Shown here one piece after another: positions 44,094-52,926 of a stretch of 64,000 bases of DNA (the first letter of the stretch is position 1; each line of letters starts with the position of its first letter). The stretch is from Pedobacter sp. SL55 (GTDB lineage Bacteria > Bacteroidota > Bacteroidia > Sphingobacteriales > Sphingobacteriaceae). The notes below the pieces were generated by a model that worked only from the letters and a program-made list of their open reading frames with translations, was not told the DNA's origin and did no database searches. The DNA lies in NCBI RefSeq assembly GCF_026625705.1, contig NZ_CP113059.1, positions 2,542,001 through 2,606,000 of the forward strand, written 5' to 3'. Position numbers and translations under genes: made by a program.

Positions 44094-47000
44094 ATGTACT
44101 TAATTTTCGATACAGAAACCACAGGTTTACCCCGTAATTTTAATGCTCCAATTACCGATACTGATAATTGGCCGCGTTGTATCCAAATTGCTTGGCAACT
44201 GCACGATGAGTTAGGTAATTTAATAGAGCATCAGGATTATTTGGTTAAGCCCGAAGGTTTCAATATCCCTTATGATGCAGAGCGTATTCACGGTATTTCT
44301 ACCGATTTGGCAGAAGAACAAGGCATACCTTTAGCCGATGTGTTGCAGAAATTTAACGAGGTGTTGGGTAAGGCCAAATTTGTTGTAGGGCAAAACATCA
44401 AGTTTGATATTAATATTATGGGCTGCGAGCTGCACCGTTTTGGCGTAGATAGCCCTTTGGCAGATATGCCAGTATTGGATACCTGTACCGAAGTTACTGC
44501 CGATTTGTTGAAAATTCCTGGAGGTAGGGGCGGTAAGTTCAAATTACCTACGCTAACCGAATTACATCAGTATTTATTTGGTACTCCTTTTGGCGAAGCG
44601 CACAACGCCACCGCCGATGTAGAGGCCACTACGCGTTGCTTTTTAGAGCTGGTTAAAAAACAGGTTTTTACCAAAGAAGAGCTTCAGGTTGATACCGACT
44701 ACTTTTTACGTTTTAAGGAAGCCAACCCCTTTCCTATTGAACCTGTTGGGCTGCAGCATATCAATCTAAAAGCCGCTTCTGATGAAATTAGAAAAAGAAA
44801 AGGGGCAGATGCCGGAGGGGTTTCTAAACAAACTTTGGCAAATAATAAAGCCGCTTTAGCCGATGCTACTTTTGTACACTTACATAACCATACACAGTTT
44901 TCTGTTTTACAAAGTACCATCAGTGTGCCTGCATTGGTAAAAGCTGCAGTAGAAAAAGGTATGCCAGCTGTAGCATTAACCGATCATGCCAATATGATGG
45001 GTGCCTTTCACTTTGTTAATAATGTGCTTAACCACAACAAAGCTGCAGAGGCCAAAAACAAAGAGGCTTTAGAAAAAGGCGAAACGCCTACCGCACAAAT
45101 TCTGAAACCGATAATTGGAGTAGAGTTTTTTGTATGCGATAACCATACCGATAAAACCAGAAAAGACGACGGTTACCAAGTAGTATTTTTGGCGAAAAAC
45201 AAGCAGGGCTACCATAATTTGGCCAAAATGTCGTCTATTGCTTATACCAAAGGTTTTTATTATGTGCCCAGAATAGATAGGACGGTTGTAGAGCAATACA
45301 AAGAAAACCTGATTGTATTAACGGGTAACATGTATGGAGAAGTACCGAGTAAAATTTTAAATATTGGCGAGAAGCAAGCCGAAGAAGCTCTGCTGTGGTG
45401 GAAAGCGCAATTTGGCGATGATTTTTACATAGAACTAATGCGTCATGGGCAGGAAAATGAGGACCGTGTAAACGAGGTTTTGATTAAAATGGCAGCCGAG
45501 CACCAAATAAAAATGGTGGCCACCAACAATACTTATTACGTAAATAAAAAAGATGCCCATGCCCACGATATTTTATTGTGTGTTAAAGACGCCGAAAAAC
45601 TAGCCACGCCAATTGGTAGAGGTAGGGGGTTTAGGTATGGTATGCCTAACCACGAATACTATTTCAAGTCGGCAGATGAAATGAAAACTTTGTTTGCTGA
45701 TGTGCCAGAGGCAATTATCAATATTCAAGAAATTCTTGATAAAATCGAAGCCTATAAACTTGCTAGGGAAGTTCTGTTACCTAAGTTCGATATTCCAGAA
45801 GAGTTTGTAGTTGCCGAAGATGAGGTAGATGGCGGTAAACGGGGGGAGAACAAATTTCTTCGTCACTTAACTTATGTTGGCGCAGAGAAACGTTATGGAG
45901 AGCTTACGCCAGACATTACTGAGCGTTTAGATTTTGAGCTGCAAACCATCGAAAAAACAGGATATCCTGGTTACTTTTTGATTGTACAAGATTTTATCGC
46001 CGAAGCTCGTCGTAGAGATGTGTCTGTAGGGCCTGGTCGTGGTTCGGCTGCGGGTTCTGCGGTGGCGTATTGTTTGGGCATTACCAATATCGATCCAATT
46101 AAGTACGATCTCCTTTTTGAGCGTTTCCTTAACCCCGACCGTGTTTCCATGCCCGATATTGATATCGACTTTGATGATGAGGGGCGTGGCCGAGTAATGG
46201 ATTACGTAATTAACAAATACGGCTCTAGCCAAGTGGCACAAATCATTACCTATGGTACAATGGCGGCTAAATCTTCTATTAGAGATACCGCTAGGGTGTT
46301 AGATTTGCCATTGTTCGAAGCAGATAAAGTGGCCAAGTTAGTGCCAAACATGAAGCTGGCAAAAATCTTCAATTTGGAAGAGAAGGCCTTAAAGGAAGCA
46401 TTACGGCCGGATGAGTTTGAAAATGTAAACTTGTTAAAAGGACTTGCTGCGGGAAAAGATTTAGCGGCAGAAACTTTGCAACAGGCCATAGTTTTAGAAG
46501 GCTCGGTGCGTAATACAGGTATCCACGCTTGTGGGGTAATTATCACACCAGATGATATTACCAATTTCGTTCCCGTAGCTACCGCTAAAGACAGTGATTT
46601 ATACGTAACCCAGTTTGATAACTCGGTGGTAGAAAGTGCCGGTCTACTTAAAATGGACTTTTTAGGGCTAAAAACTTTAACCTTAATTAAGGATACCGTA
46701 AAGCTGGTTAAAAAGCGCCATGATATTGATCTAGATCCAGATAACTTCCCAATTGATGATGTGAAAACCTACGAGCTTTTCCAGCGTGGCGAAACCATAG
46801 GTATTTTCCAATATGAAAGCCCGGGTATGCAGAAATACATGAAGGAGCTAAAACCTACGGTATTTGGAGATTTAATTGCGATGAATGCACTTTACCGTCC
46901 GGGGCCGATGGAGTATATCCCAAGTTTCGTTCGTCGTAAACACGGTACAGAACCCATTACTTACGATTTGGATGCTTGCGAGGAATATCTAAAAGAAACC

Positions 47001-48524
47001 TATGGTATCACGGTTTACCAAGAGCAGGTAATGCTTTTATCGCAAAAATTGGCTGGCTTTACCAAAGGCGAGGCCGATGTGTTGCGTAAGGCCATGGGTA
47101 AAAAGCAAAAAGACGTATTGGATAAAATGAAGCCTAAGTTTGTTAAACAGGCTTCAGAAAAAGGGCATAAGGCAGAAATATTAGAGAAAATCTGGAAAGA
47201 TTGGGAAGCATTTGCATCTTATGCCTTTAACAAATCTCACTCTACTTGCTACGCTTGGATTGCCTACCAAACTGCCTATTTAAAAGCTCATTATCCAGCT
47301 GAGTACATGGCGGCAGTATTTTCTAACAACATGAGCGACATTAAACAAGTGGCTTTCTTTATGGAAGAATGTAGGCAAATGGGCGTAACCGTATTGGGTC
47401 CAGATGTGAATGAATCTGATATGAAGTTCTCCGTAAATGCCAAAGGCGAAGTTCGATTTGGGCTATCGGCTGTAAAGGGTGTGGGAGAAAAGGCGGTAGA
47501 AAGTATCATAGAAGAACGGGTAGCAAACGGGCCTTATCCAACAGTATTTGAATTTGCTAAACGCTCTAACACCCGTATCGTTAACAAAAAAGCTTATGAG
47601 AGTTTTGTATATGGCGGTGCTTTTGATGCTTTTGGATACCATAGAGCACAGTATTTTTTCATAGGTGCTAACGATAAATTAAATGGAATCGAAAAGTTGA
47701 TTAAATATGCCAACGATTTTCAAAATAACCAAAATTCTTCTCAATCGTCACTTTTTGGAGGTTCTAAGGCCGATTTGATTTTAGAGCCGAGTTTTCCGGT
47801 AGCGCCAGAATGGGGACTTATTGACAGGTTGAAATATGAAAAGGATGCTATTGGAATTTTCCTTTCTGGACACCCACTAGATGATTATCGCTTTGAGCTA
47901 GATCGGTATTGTCCGTACAAAGTGAAGCATCTTTCTGTTATTAATAAAATTAGAACTGGCGATACCAATGAAGAAGTTTTGTCAGAGTTTGAAGCATTAA
48001 AAAACAGAGAACTGGTAATTGGTGGTTTGGTGGCAATGGCCTCGCAACGCATTACTAAAACAGGCAAGCCATTTGGCATATTTACTTTCGAAGATTATGA
48101 CGATAGTTGTGAAATTGCTCTGTTTGGAGATGATTTCCTGAAATTTAAACAATTTTTAACCGAAGGATATTTCTTGCAAATACGAGGTAAATTAGGGCTG
48201 CGCTTTGGTAAAGAAGGAGATTGGGAGTTTAAAATTACCAGCATCGATTTGCTTTCTGGCCTACGCGATAAATTAACGAAGTCGCTTACGTTGCTGTTTC
48301 CTATAGAAGCCGTAAATGACAGTTTTATGCAGCAGATACAAGATATTTTGGATGAGAACAAAGAAAATGCAGAAGCACAAAACTGTAAGCTTAATTTTGA
48401 GGTTTATGATATGGAGAAAGGCTTAAAGTTGGAAATGCCTTCTAAAAATCAAAGAATTAATCCCAATAACCAATTTTTAAATAAGTTAAAGGAAATGGAT
48501 TTTGTGGATTACCGGTTGAATTAG
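44094..48524 (+). CDS. dnaE: DNA polymerase III alpha subunit fused to DEDDh exonuclease
   Basis: The 1476-residue protein begins with an epsilon-like proofreading domain: YLIFDTETTGLP (D7, E9) and HNATADVEATTRC near 169. Then follow a PHP domain (FVHLHNHTQFSVLQS near 262), the family C polymerase core with SVGPGRGSAAGS near 645 and the catalytic aspartates in PDIDIDFDDEGR near 686, a helix-hairpin-helix region, a clamp-binding-like QSSLFGG near 1217 and an OB domain (ELVIGGLVAMASQRITKTG). The exonuclease fusion is characteristic of Bacteroidota. It is the replicative polymerase. A TAATTTTG box (44066-44073) is a candidate promoter element. Confidence 0.95.
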   Translation: MYLIFDTETTGLPRNFNAPITDTDNWPRCIQIAWQLHDELGNLIEHQDYLVKPEGFNIPYDAERIHGISTDLAEEQGIPLADVLQKFNEVLGKAKFVVGQNIKFDINIMGCELHRFGVDSPLADMPVLDTCTEVTADLLKIPGGRGGKFKLPTLTELHQYLFGTPFGEAHNATADVEATTRCFLELVKKQVFTKEELQVDTDYFLRFKEANPFPIEPVGLQHINLKAASDEIRKRKGADAGGVSKQTLANNKAALADATFVHLHNHTQFSVLQSTISVPALVKAAVEKGMPAVALTDHANMMGAFHFVNNVLNHNKAAEAKNKEALEKGETPTAQILKPIIGVEFFVCDNHTDKTRKDDGYQVVFLAKNKQGYHNLAKMSSIAYTKGFYYVPRIDRTVVEQYKENLIVLTGNMYGEVPSKILNIGEKQAEEALLWWKAQFGDDFYIELMRHGQENEDRVNEVLIKMAAEHQIKMVATNNTYYVNKKDAHAHDILLCVKDAEKLATPIGRGRGFRYGMPNHEYYFKSADEMKTLFADVPEAIINIQEILDKIEAYKLAREVLLPKFDIPEEFVVAEDEVDGGKRGENKFLRHLTYVGAEKRYGELTPDITERLDFELQTIEKTGYPGYFLIVQDFIAEARRRDVSVGPGRGSAAGSAVAYCLGITNIDPIKYDLLFERFLNPDRVSMPDIDIDFDDEGRGRVMDYVINKYGSSQVAQIITYGTMAAKSSIRDTARVLDLPLFEADKVAKLVPNMKLAKIFNLEEKALKEALRPDEFENVNLLKGLAAGKDLAAETLQQAIVLEGSVRNTGIHACGVIITPDDITNFVPVATAKDSDLYVTQFDNSVVESAGLLKMDFLGLKTLTLIKDTVKLVKKRHDIDLDPDNFPIDDVKTYELFQRGETIGIFQYESPGMQKYMKELKPTVFGDLIAMNALYRPGPMEYIPSFVRRKHGTEPITYDLDACEEYLKETYGITVYQEQVMLLSQKLAGFTKGEADVLRKAMGKKQKDVLDKMKPKFVKQASEKGHKAEILEKIWKDWEAFASYAFNKSHSTCYAWIAYQTAYLKAHYPAEYMAAVFSNNMSDIKQVAFFMEECRQMGVTVLGPDVNESDMKFSVNAKGEVRFGLSAVKGVGEKAVESIIEERVANGPYPTVFEFAKRSNTRIVNKKAYESFVYGGAFDAFGYHRAQYFFIGANDKLNGIEKLIKYANDFQNNQNSSQSSLFGGSKADLILEPSFPVAPEWGLIDRLKYEKDAIGIFLSGHPLDDYRFELDRYCPYKVKHLSVINKIRTGDTNEEVLSEFEALKNRELVIGGLVAMASQRITKTGKPFGIFTFEDYDDSCEIALFGDDFLKFKQFLTEGYFLQIRGKLGLRFGKEGDWEFKITSIDLLSGLRDKLTKSLTLLFPIEAVNDSFMQQIQDILDENKENAEAQNCKLNFEVYDMEKGLKLEMPSKNQRINPNNQFLNKLKEMDFVDYRLN

Positions 48525-48644
48525 GAATCGGTGGTTAGGGTTAAGGACTAAGGAATTAGCTAACCAATTCAACTAATGAACCATTGGCTGATGAACGAAT
48601 CAACCTACACAATGAACAAAAAAATGTCAAATTGGCATTAGCTT

Positions 48645-48675
48645 TTTGATGGCATTACAATTGATTATATATTTG
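48645..48675 (+). promoter_or_regulatory. Bacteroidota-type promoter of trxA
   Basis: TTTG (48645-48648) and TATATTTG (48668-48675) are separated by 19 bases, a good match to the -33/-7 consensus TTTG / TAnnTTTG, with the start codon 20 bases further. Confidence 0.75.
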
Positions 48676-48694
48676 TAACATAAAAAATTTAGAT

Positions 48695-49012
48695 ATGGCT
48701 TTAGAAATAACAGATGCTAACTTCGAAGAGTTAGTATTAAAATCAGATAAACCTGTTTTGGTAGATTTTTGGGCAGAGTGGTGCGGTCCTTGCCGTATGG
48801 TTGGCCCAGTAGTAGAAGAAATTGCTAAAGAATATGAAGGTAAAGCTTTGGTAGGAAAAGTAAACGTAGATAACAACCCGCAAATTTCTATGCAATTCGG
48901 TATCCGTAATATCCCAGCTTTATTGTACTTTAAAGGTGGCGAAGTAGTAGATAAACAAATTGGTGCTGTGCCAAAATCGGTATTAGCAGGTAAGCTAGAT
49001 AGCCAATTGTAA
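48695..49012 (+). CDS. trxA: Thioredoxin
   Basis: The 105-residue protein is a standard thioredoxin: VLVDFWAEWCGPCRMVGPVVEEIA with active site WCGPC (about 29-33), the cis-proline loop RNIPALLYFKGGE near 72-84, and a C-terminal helix. It reduces protein disulfides in the cytoplasm. Single gene with a good promoter and terminator. Confidence 0.97.
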   Translation: MALEITDANFEELVLKSDKPVLVDFWAEWCGPCRMVGPVVEEIAKEYEGKALVGKVNVDNNPQISMQFGIRNIPALLYFKGGEVVDKQIGAVPKSVLAGKLDSQL

Positions 49013-49043
49013 GAATAGGTTTTACTTATTTCAATAATATATC

Positions 49044-49076
49044 ATCCCGATAGCGAATAGTTATCGGGATTTTTTT
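49044..49076 (+). terminator. Rho-independent terminator of trxA
   Basis: ATCCCGATA and TATCGGGAT form a 9-bp stem, followed by seven T. Confidence 0.9.
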
Positions 49077-49471
49077 GGAAAAGATTTTTTGTGATATTTG
49101 ATGGTGTAAAAAATGGAATTGTAAATTCCACGATATGAAGTTTGACATTACAAATGTCGAACAGCTTTTAACATTAAGCAATTGTTGTTGAGAACATTTT
49201 ATTGCCGTCTGCTTTAGCAGACGGATCACAGATGTTTTTAATAGAGGCTTTAGCCGCATCTTTCGCAGTTGTGGCTAAAGCCCAATAGCATAATTTTTTT
49301 AGTTCGTTGGCTAAAGCCAAACGGGAATGAAAACTATAAGCATTAGGTTTAATTGCTCTTAGGATTTTGTAACTCCCAATGCTTAATTCAGTAAGATATT
49401 ATAAATGTAGAACACTACGGCTTGCCCTAAACGCGATAAAATTTATATTTTTAAAACAAAAAAGAGAACTT
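49077..49471. other. Intergenic region with REP-like hairpins
   Basis: Contains CCGTCTGCTTTAGCAGACGG (49205-49224), a GGCTTTAGCC/GGCTAAAGCC pair near 49247-49320 and an ATTACAAATGTCGAACAG segment shared with 52104-52120. No gene before the lipoprotein start at 49472. Confidence 0.5.
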
Positions 49472-49855
49472 ATGAAATTGTCTAAATTATTGCTTTTGGT
49501 TTTTGTTTTTATTTCTGTAACGCTATCGTGTAAAAAAGAAGAAAAAGAAGTTGTTAAAGAAAAAGTGAAACTATATATAATTGCCGAACCAGGTTTGTAT
49601 TTAACAGCATTTCCTTTGGTATTACAGCTTTCGGGAACCAATATCGAAACGCAAAGCAATATCACAACTACTCACATTATGGAAGTGCAATTTAATAAAG
49701 GGGAGCCACAAACGTTGAATTTGAAGGTAGTATCTGGAAAGATAGAAAACGAAATGAGTTTGGCGGTATCTAATGTAATCTCCCTGAACGATCAAGGAAG
49801 AATTGCCTACAAGACAAGTAGGAGTGGAGATATTTCATTAACATTTGTTCCTTAA
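49472..49855 (+). CDS. Putative lipoprotein
   Basis: From the ATG at 49472 the protein has 127 residues; the frame is open further upstream but this start gives a proper lipoprotein signal, MKLSKLLLLVFVFISVTLSC, with the acylated cysteine at residue 20. The mature part is charged at first (KKEEKEVVKEKVK) and then beta-rich. No family recognised. Confidence 0.65.
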   Translation: MKLSKLLLLVFVFISVTLSCKKEEKEVVKEKVKLYIIAEPGLYLTAFPLVLQLSGTNIETQSNITTTHIMEVQFNKGEPQTLNLKVVSGKIENEMSLAVSNVISLNDQGRIAYKTSRSGDISLTFVP

Positions 49856-49874
49856 TCAGAAATCAGCGTTTGGT

Positions 49875-49980
49875 TCGTGCTATTTGGAGTTTGTAACTCC
49901 GAAGCCCTATCATAGATTTTTAATCCAAACTATTTTTCTGTGTTGAAGAAATGGAATTGTAAATTTCAAGACAGGAAGTT
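49875..49980. repeat. Dispersed intergenic repeat, copy A
   Basis: The segment with GGAGTTTGTAACTCCGAAG and TATTTTTCTGTGTTGAAGAA recurs at 51992-52140. It contains a small hairpin (GGAGTTTGTAACTCC). Confidence 0.7.
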
Positions 49981-50005
49981 TGGGTGGTTGACCTAGAATT
50001 AAAAT

Positions 50006-51484
50006 TCATCCTAATTCTTCAAGGTTTTTCAAAAAACGATCAGCGTTGAGCAAGTGTGCTTCTTTTTTCTTTGTATCCATTTGATCTAGGCTTCGCAACA
50101 GCATTGATAAGCGTGGTTGCTTGGCAAAAAAAATGCGGTTTTCATCCATAAAATTCCAGAACAAACCATCCCAAGTTTCTTGCCATTTGCCTTTCGGATA
50201 ATTGCTCATTTTTAGAATATACTTGCTGCCGCTGATATAAGGTTTAGTGCTCATCATTCCTCCATCTGCGAATAAGCTCATTCCGTATACATTAGGTACC
50301 ATTACCCAATCATAGGCATCAATGAAAAGCTCCATAAACCATTTGTAGATGGCATCTGGATGTATTTGGCACAAGTTCATGAAATTAGCAAGCAACATTA
50401 ACCTTTCAATGTGATGAACATAGCCAGTTTTTAACAGTTTTTTAATGGTAGCATCTATCGGTGCAATTCCAGTTGTACCAGTATAAAAGCATTTAGGAAG
50501 TTTTCTTCGATGGTTGAAAAAATTAGAATTGCGCTGCTTTACGCCAATTTTTTGATATAAACCCGCCACAAATTCACGCCAGCCCAATAATTGTCTAACA
50601 AAGCCTTCAGTTGAGTTTATCGGTATTTGATGTGCTTTGGCAAAATCTACGGATCTAGAAATCACTAGTTTTGTATCGAGATAGCCGATATTTAAGAGCG
50701 GCGATAATACGCTATGGTGTAAGAAATGCTCTTCCTTAACAATGCTATCTTCGTAACTGCCAAATTCTAAGAAACGTTCTGTCAAGAACTGTTCAAACCA
50801 AGCATCGGCTTCTTCAAAAGTTACAGGATATATCGGCTGATCTGCAATTTCGCCATAATTCGTCGAAAAATACTTTTCAGTATATGTTTTAGCTTCCTTA
50901 AAGTATGCATTGCTATCTGGAAATTGGATGGCTGGAGGATATTTTCCCTTAGGATATTTTTTCCTGTTCTCCTCATCGTATGTCCAATTTCCACCTTCGG
51001 GTTGCTCGCCATCCATCAATAAATGACGTTGTTTGCGTTGTTTTTTATAAAAGTCAGTTTGATTGAAATGCTTTTTATCTGATGTAAAATATTCATCGAT
51101 TTCAGCCTTGGTATTGATGAAAAGTGGGTTTTCTAACCAATGGAATTGAAAAATTGATTCATATTTGCGCAGACGCTTTTCAAGCCAATTATCTACAGAC
51201 TGATAAACAGTGATATGCTCAAAGCCACCTTTCTTTAGTTTCGACAAAAGATTCCTGATGTCGGCTTGTTTTTCATTGGCTTCTATATAGTTTACTTTTA
51301 AGCCTTTTTGTTTGAGGTAATTCTCGTAAAATTTCATAGTAGCCCTGTGCAAAGCTATCTTCTGCTTGTGGAAGGGATATTGGCTAAAAAAAAGCCATTC
51401 TTCTACGAGATATATTTCATCTGTTTTTGCGAAGCTAAGGGTTCTAAAAAGCTGATTTGGAAAAATAATACCTGCACTTTTCAT
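50006..51484 (-). CDS. Photolyase-related protein (FeS-BCP-like) lacking Fe-S cysteines
   Basis: The 492-residue protein belongs to the photolyase/cryptochrome group of deoxyribodipyrimidine photolyase-related proteins: an N-terminal Rossmann domain (GIIFPNQLFRTLS) and a C-terminal FAD-binding domain with EGFVRQLLGWREFVAGLYQ, MNLCQIHPDAIYKWFMELFIDAYDWVMVPN-like helices and SLFADGGMMSTKPYISG. Only two cysteines occur in the whole protein; the CxxC-containing cluster region seen in PhrB-type (6-4) photolyases reads SNYPKGKWQETWDGLFWNF here. It may repair DNA without a cluster. Single gene. Confidence 0.85.
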   Translation of the reverse strand: MKSAGIIFPNQLFRTLSFAKTDEIYLVEEWLFFSQYPFHKQKIALHRATMKFYENYLKQKGLKVNYIEANEKQADIRNLLSKLKKGGFEHITVYQSVDNWLEKRLRKYESIFQFHWLENPLFINTKAEIDEYFTSDKKHFNQTDFYKKQRKQRHLLMDGEQPEGGNWTYDEENRKKYPKGKYPPAIQFPDSNAYFKEAKTYTEKYFSTNYGEIADQPIYPVTFEEADAWFEQFLTERFLEFGSYEDSIVKEEHFLHHSVLSPLLNIGYLDTKLVISRSVDFAKAHQIPINSTEGFVRQLLGWREFVAGLYQKIGVKQRNSNFFNHRRKLPKCFYTGTTGIAPIDATIKKLLKTGYVHHIERLMLLANFMNLCQIHPDAIYKWFMELFIDAYDWVMVPNVYGMSLFADGGMMSTKPYISGSKYILKMSNYPKGKWQETWDGLFWNFMDENRIFFAKQPRLSMLLRSLDQMDTKKKEAHLLNADRFLKNLEELG

Positions 51485-51682
51485 CGTTTCTAATGATTAG
51501 GTGTAATGTTGCCAAGTTAACGTCACGCAGGGATGAATTGTTCGAGATTTTTTAATTTTCGTTGTTTTGTAATTTACCCCTCTTTTTATTTGGCAGAGAT
51601 TAAAAGTTTTGCGGCTCCTAATTCTACATCATTGCTGAGTTTAACGCTTTCAGTACGTGAGTATGAAAAAGTTGAAATCCAA

Positions 51683-51992
51683 TTTTTCCTCTGATTGTTG
51701 TTCTTACCAACCAGCTTACTGGTTAACTATTCCACCTCAGCATTATCCTTCGCATACATCTCCGCAATAGCAGGTGCATATTTTTTCTCTACAATCCTAC
51801 GCTTTACTTTCATGGTAGGCGTAATCTCTCCCTCATCAATGCTAAACGGATTACGTTTTACAATAAAGTGTTTGATGCGTTCAAATTTAGCCAACTCGTT
51901 ACTGATTTTCTTAATGTCTTACCCAATCCAATCGTTAATCTCTTTTTCTTCAATAAAATCGCCCTCACGTTGAAAAAACTCTTCTTTTAAAT
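51683..51992 (-). pseudogene. Duplicated 3' fragment of the acyl-CoA ligase gene
   Basis: These 310 bases match 52883-53192 with only about five differences and would encode the last 88 residues of the ligase plus its downstream flank. One change turns the glutamine codon of the WIGQD segment into TAA, so it cannot be read through. No start is present. It is separated from the intact gene by a dispersed repeat and the YbjQ-like gene. Confidence 0.9.
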
Positions 51993-52140
51993 CGTGCTAT
52001 TCGGAGTTTGTAACTCCGAAGTCCTATAATAGAATTTTTAATCTAAACTATTTTTCTGTGTTGAAGAAATGGAATTAAAAATTACTCGATAGGTAGTTCG
52101 AAATTACAAATGTCGAACAGTGGGTTACAAGTCCGAGCAG
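51992..52140. repeat. Dispersed intergenic repeat, copy B
   Basis: About 105 bases match 49875-49980, then it continues with ATTACAAATGTCGAACAG as near 49143. It abuts the broken end of the ligase fragment exactly, suggesting involvement in the rearrangement. Confidence 0.65.
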
Positions 52141-52153
52141 AAGGATTTTGATC

Positions 52154-52837
52154 CTATGCTTCCAGATACTTATCACTTAGTGATTTTATCTTTGTAAGAA
52201 AATCTAAATCTTCTGCTATTTTTTCTAGCTCTTTGGAAAGTTTTAAAAACTCATCAAGATTTTTTTCAATTTCAGGATAGACTTCTGCTAAGTTACTTAC
52301 ATTAACAGCGGTACCGCTCATACAAACCATCAACATACCTTTCGCCCCGCCAACCTCCGAATAATCTATGTCTGTAGCAATAATTGCATTTGCCCCTAAT
52401 TTTGCCGCATTTGCTCTCAATTGATTTTTGCATATATCTTCTCCATCTTTAAGCTTCTTAGCAAATTGGTTTGATTGCCCTCCAAAAAAATCAACAAATG
52501 ACGAACCTATTTCCGAAAAAACACCTGTTCCCGTGACCGACTGACCAGAAACAATAGATAATGTTTTGTAGTTCCATCTCAATGGTTGTTGAGCTGTTAC
52601 AATTGGCATACTCGCAAAAAGAGGTTGAATTTTAGTCCTTAATGTTGCTGCTGCTCCATTTAATCTTATTGTTATATCGTCAGCCACGCTAATAATACAA
52701 TCACTATTAGAACAAAACCCTTCTTTTGGTTTAAGAGAGATCGTATTTATTTTGTCAACATACTCTTTTTTAAGCTTGCGATTTTGAGAAATTAATCCTT
52801 TATATTTTTTATCACAATTTGGGCATTTGTCATTCAT
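52154..52837 (-). CDS. YbjQ-like (heavy-metal-binding) protein with zinc ribbon
   Basis: The 227-residue protein starts with a zinc ribbon (CPNC at 5-8, then CSNSDC near 42-47), followed by a YbjQ/PF01906-type domain: LSIVSGQSVTGTGVFSEIGSS near 93 and LGANAIIATDIDYSEVGG near 147, and a helical tail. YbjQ-like pentameric proteins are of unclear role despite the name. It sits between the intact ligase gene and its duplicated fragment and is probably a recent insertion. Confidence 0.78.
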   Translation of the reverse strand: MNDKCPNCDKKYKGLISQNRKLKKEYVDKINTISLKPKEGFCSNSDCIISVADDITIRLNGAAATLRTKIQPLFASMPIVTAQQPLRWNYKTLSIVSGQSVTGTGVFSEIGSSFVDFFGGQSNQFAKKLKDGEDICKNQLRANAAKLGANAIIATDIDYSEVGGAKGMLMVCMSGTAVNVSNLAEVYPEIEKNLDEFLKLSKELEKIAEDLDFLTKIKSLSDKYLEA

Positions 52838-52926
52838 AATAGTTTTTTAATATGTAAGAGTAGATTATTTTCCTTTATTATTTTTTTCCTCTGATTGTTG
52901 TTCTTACCAACCAGCTTACTGGTTAA

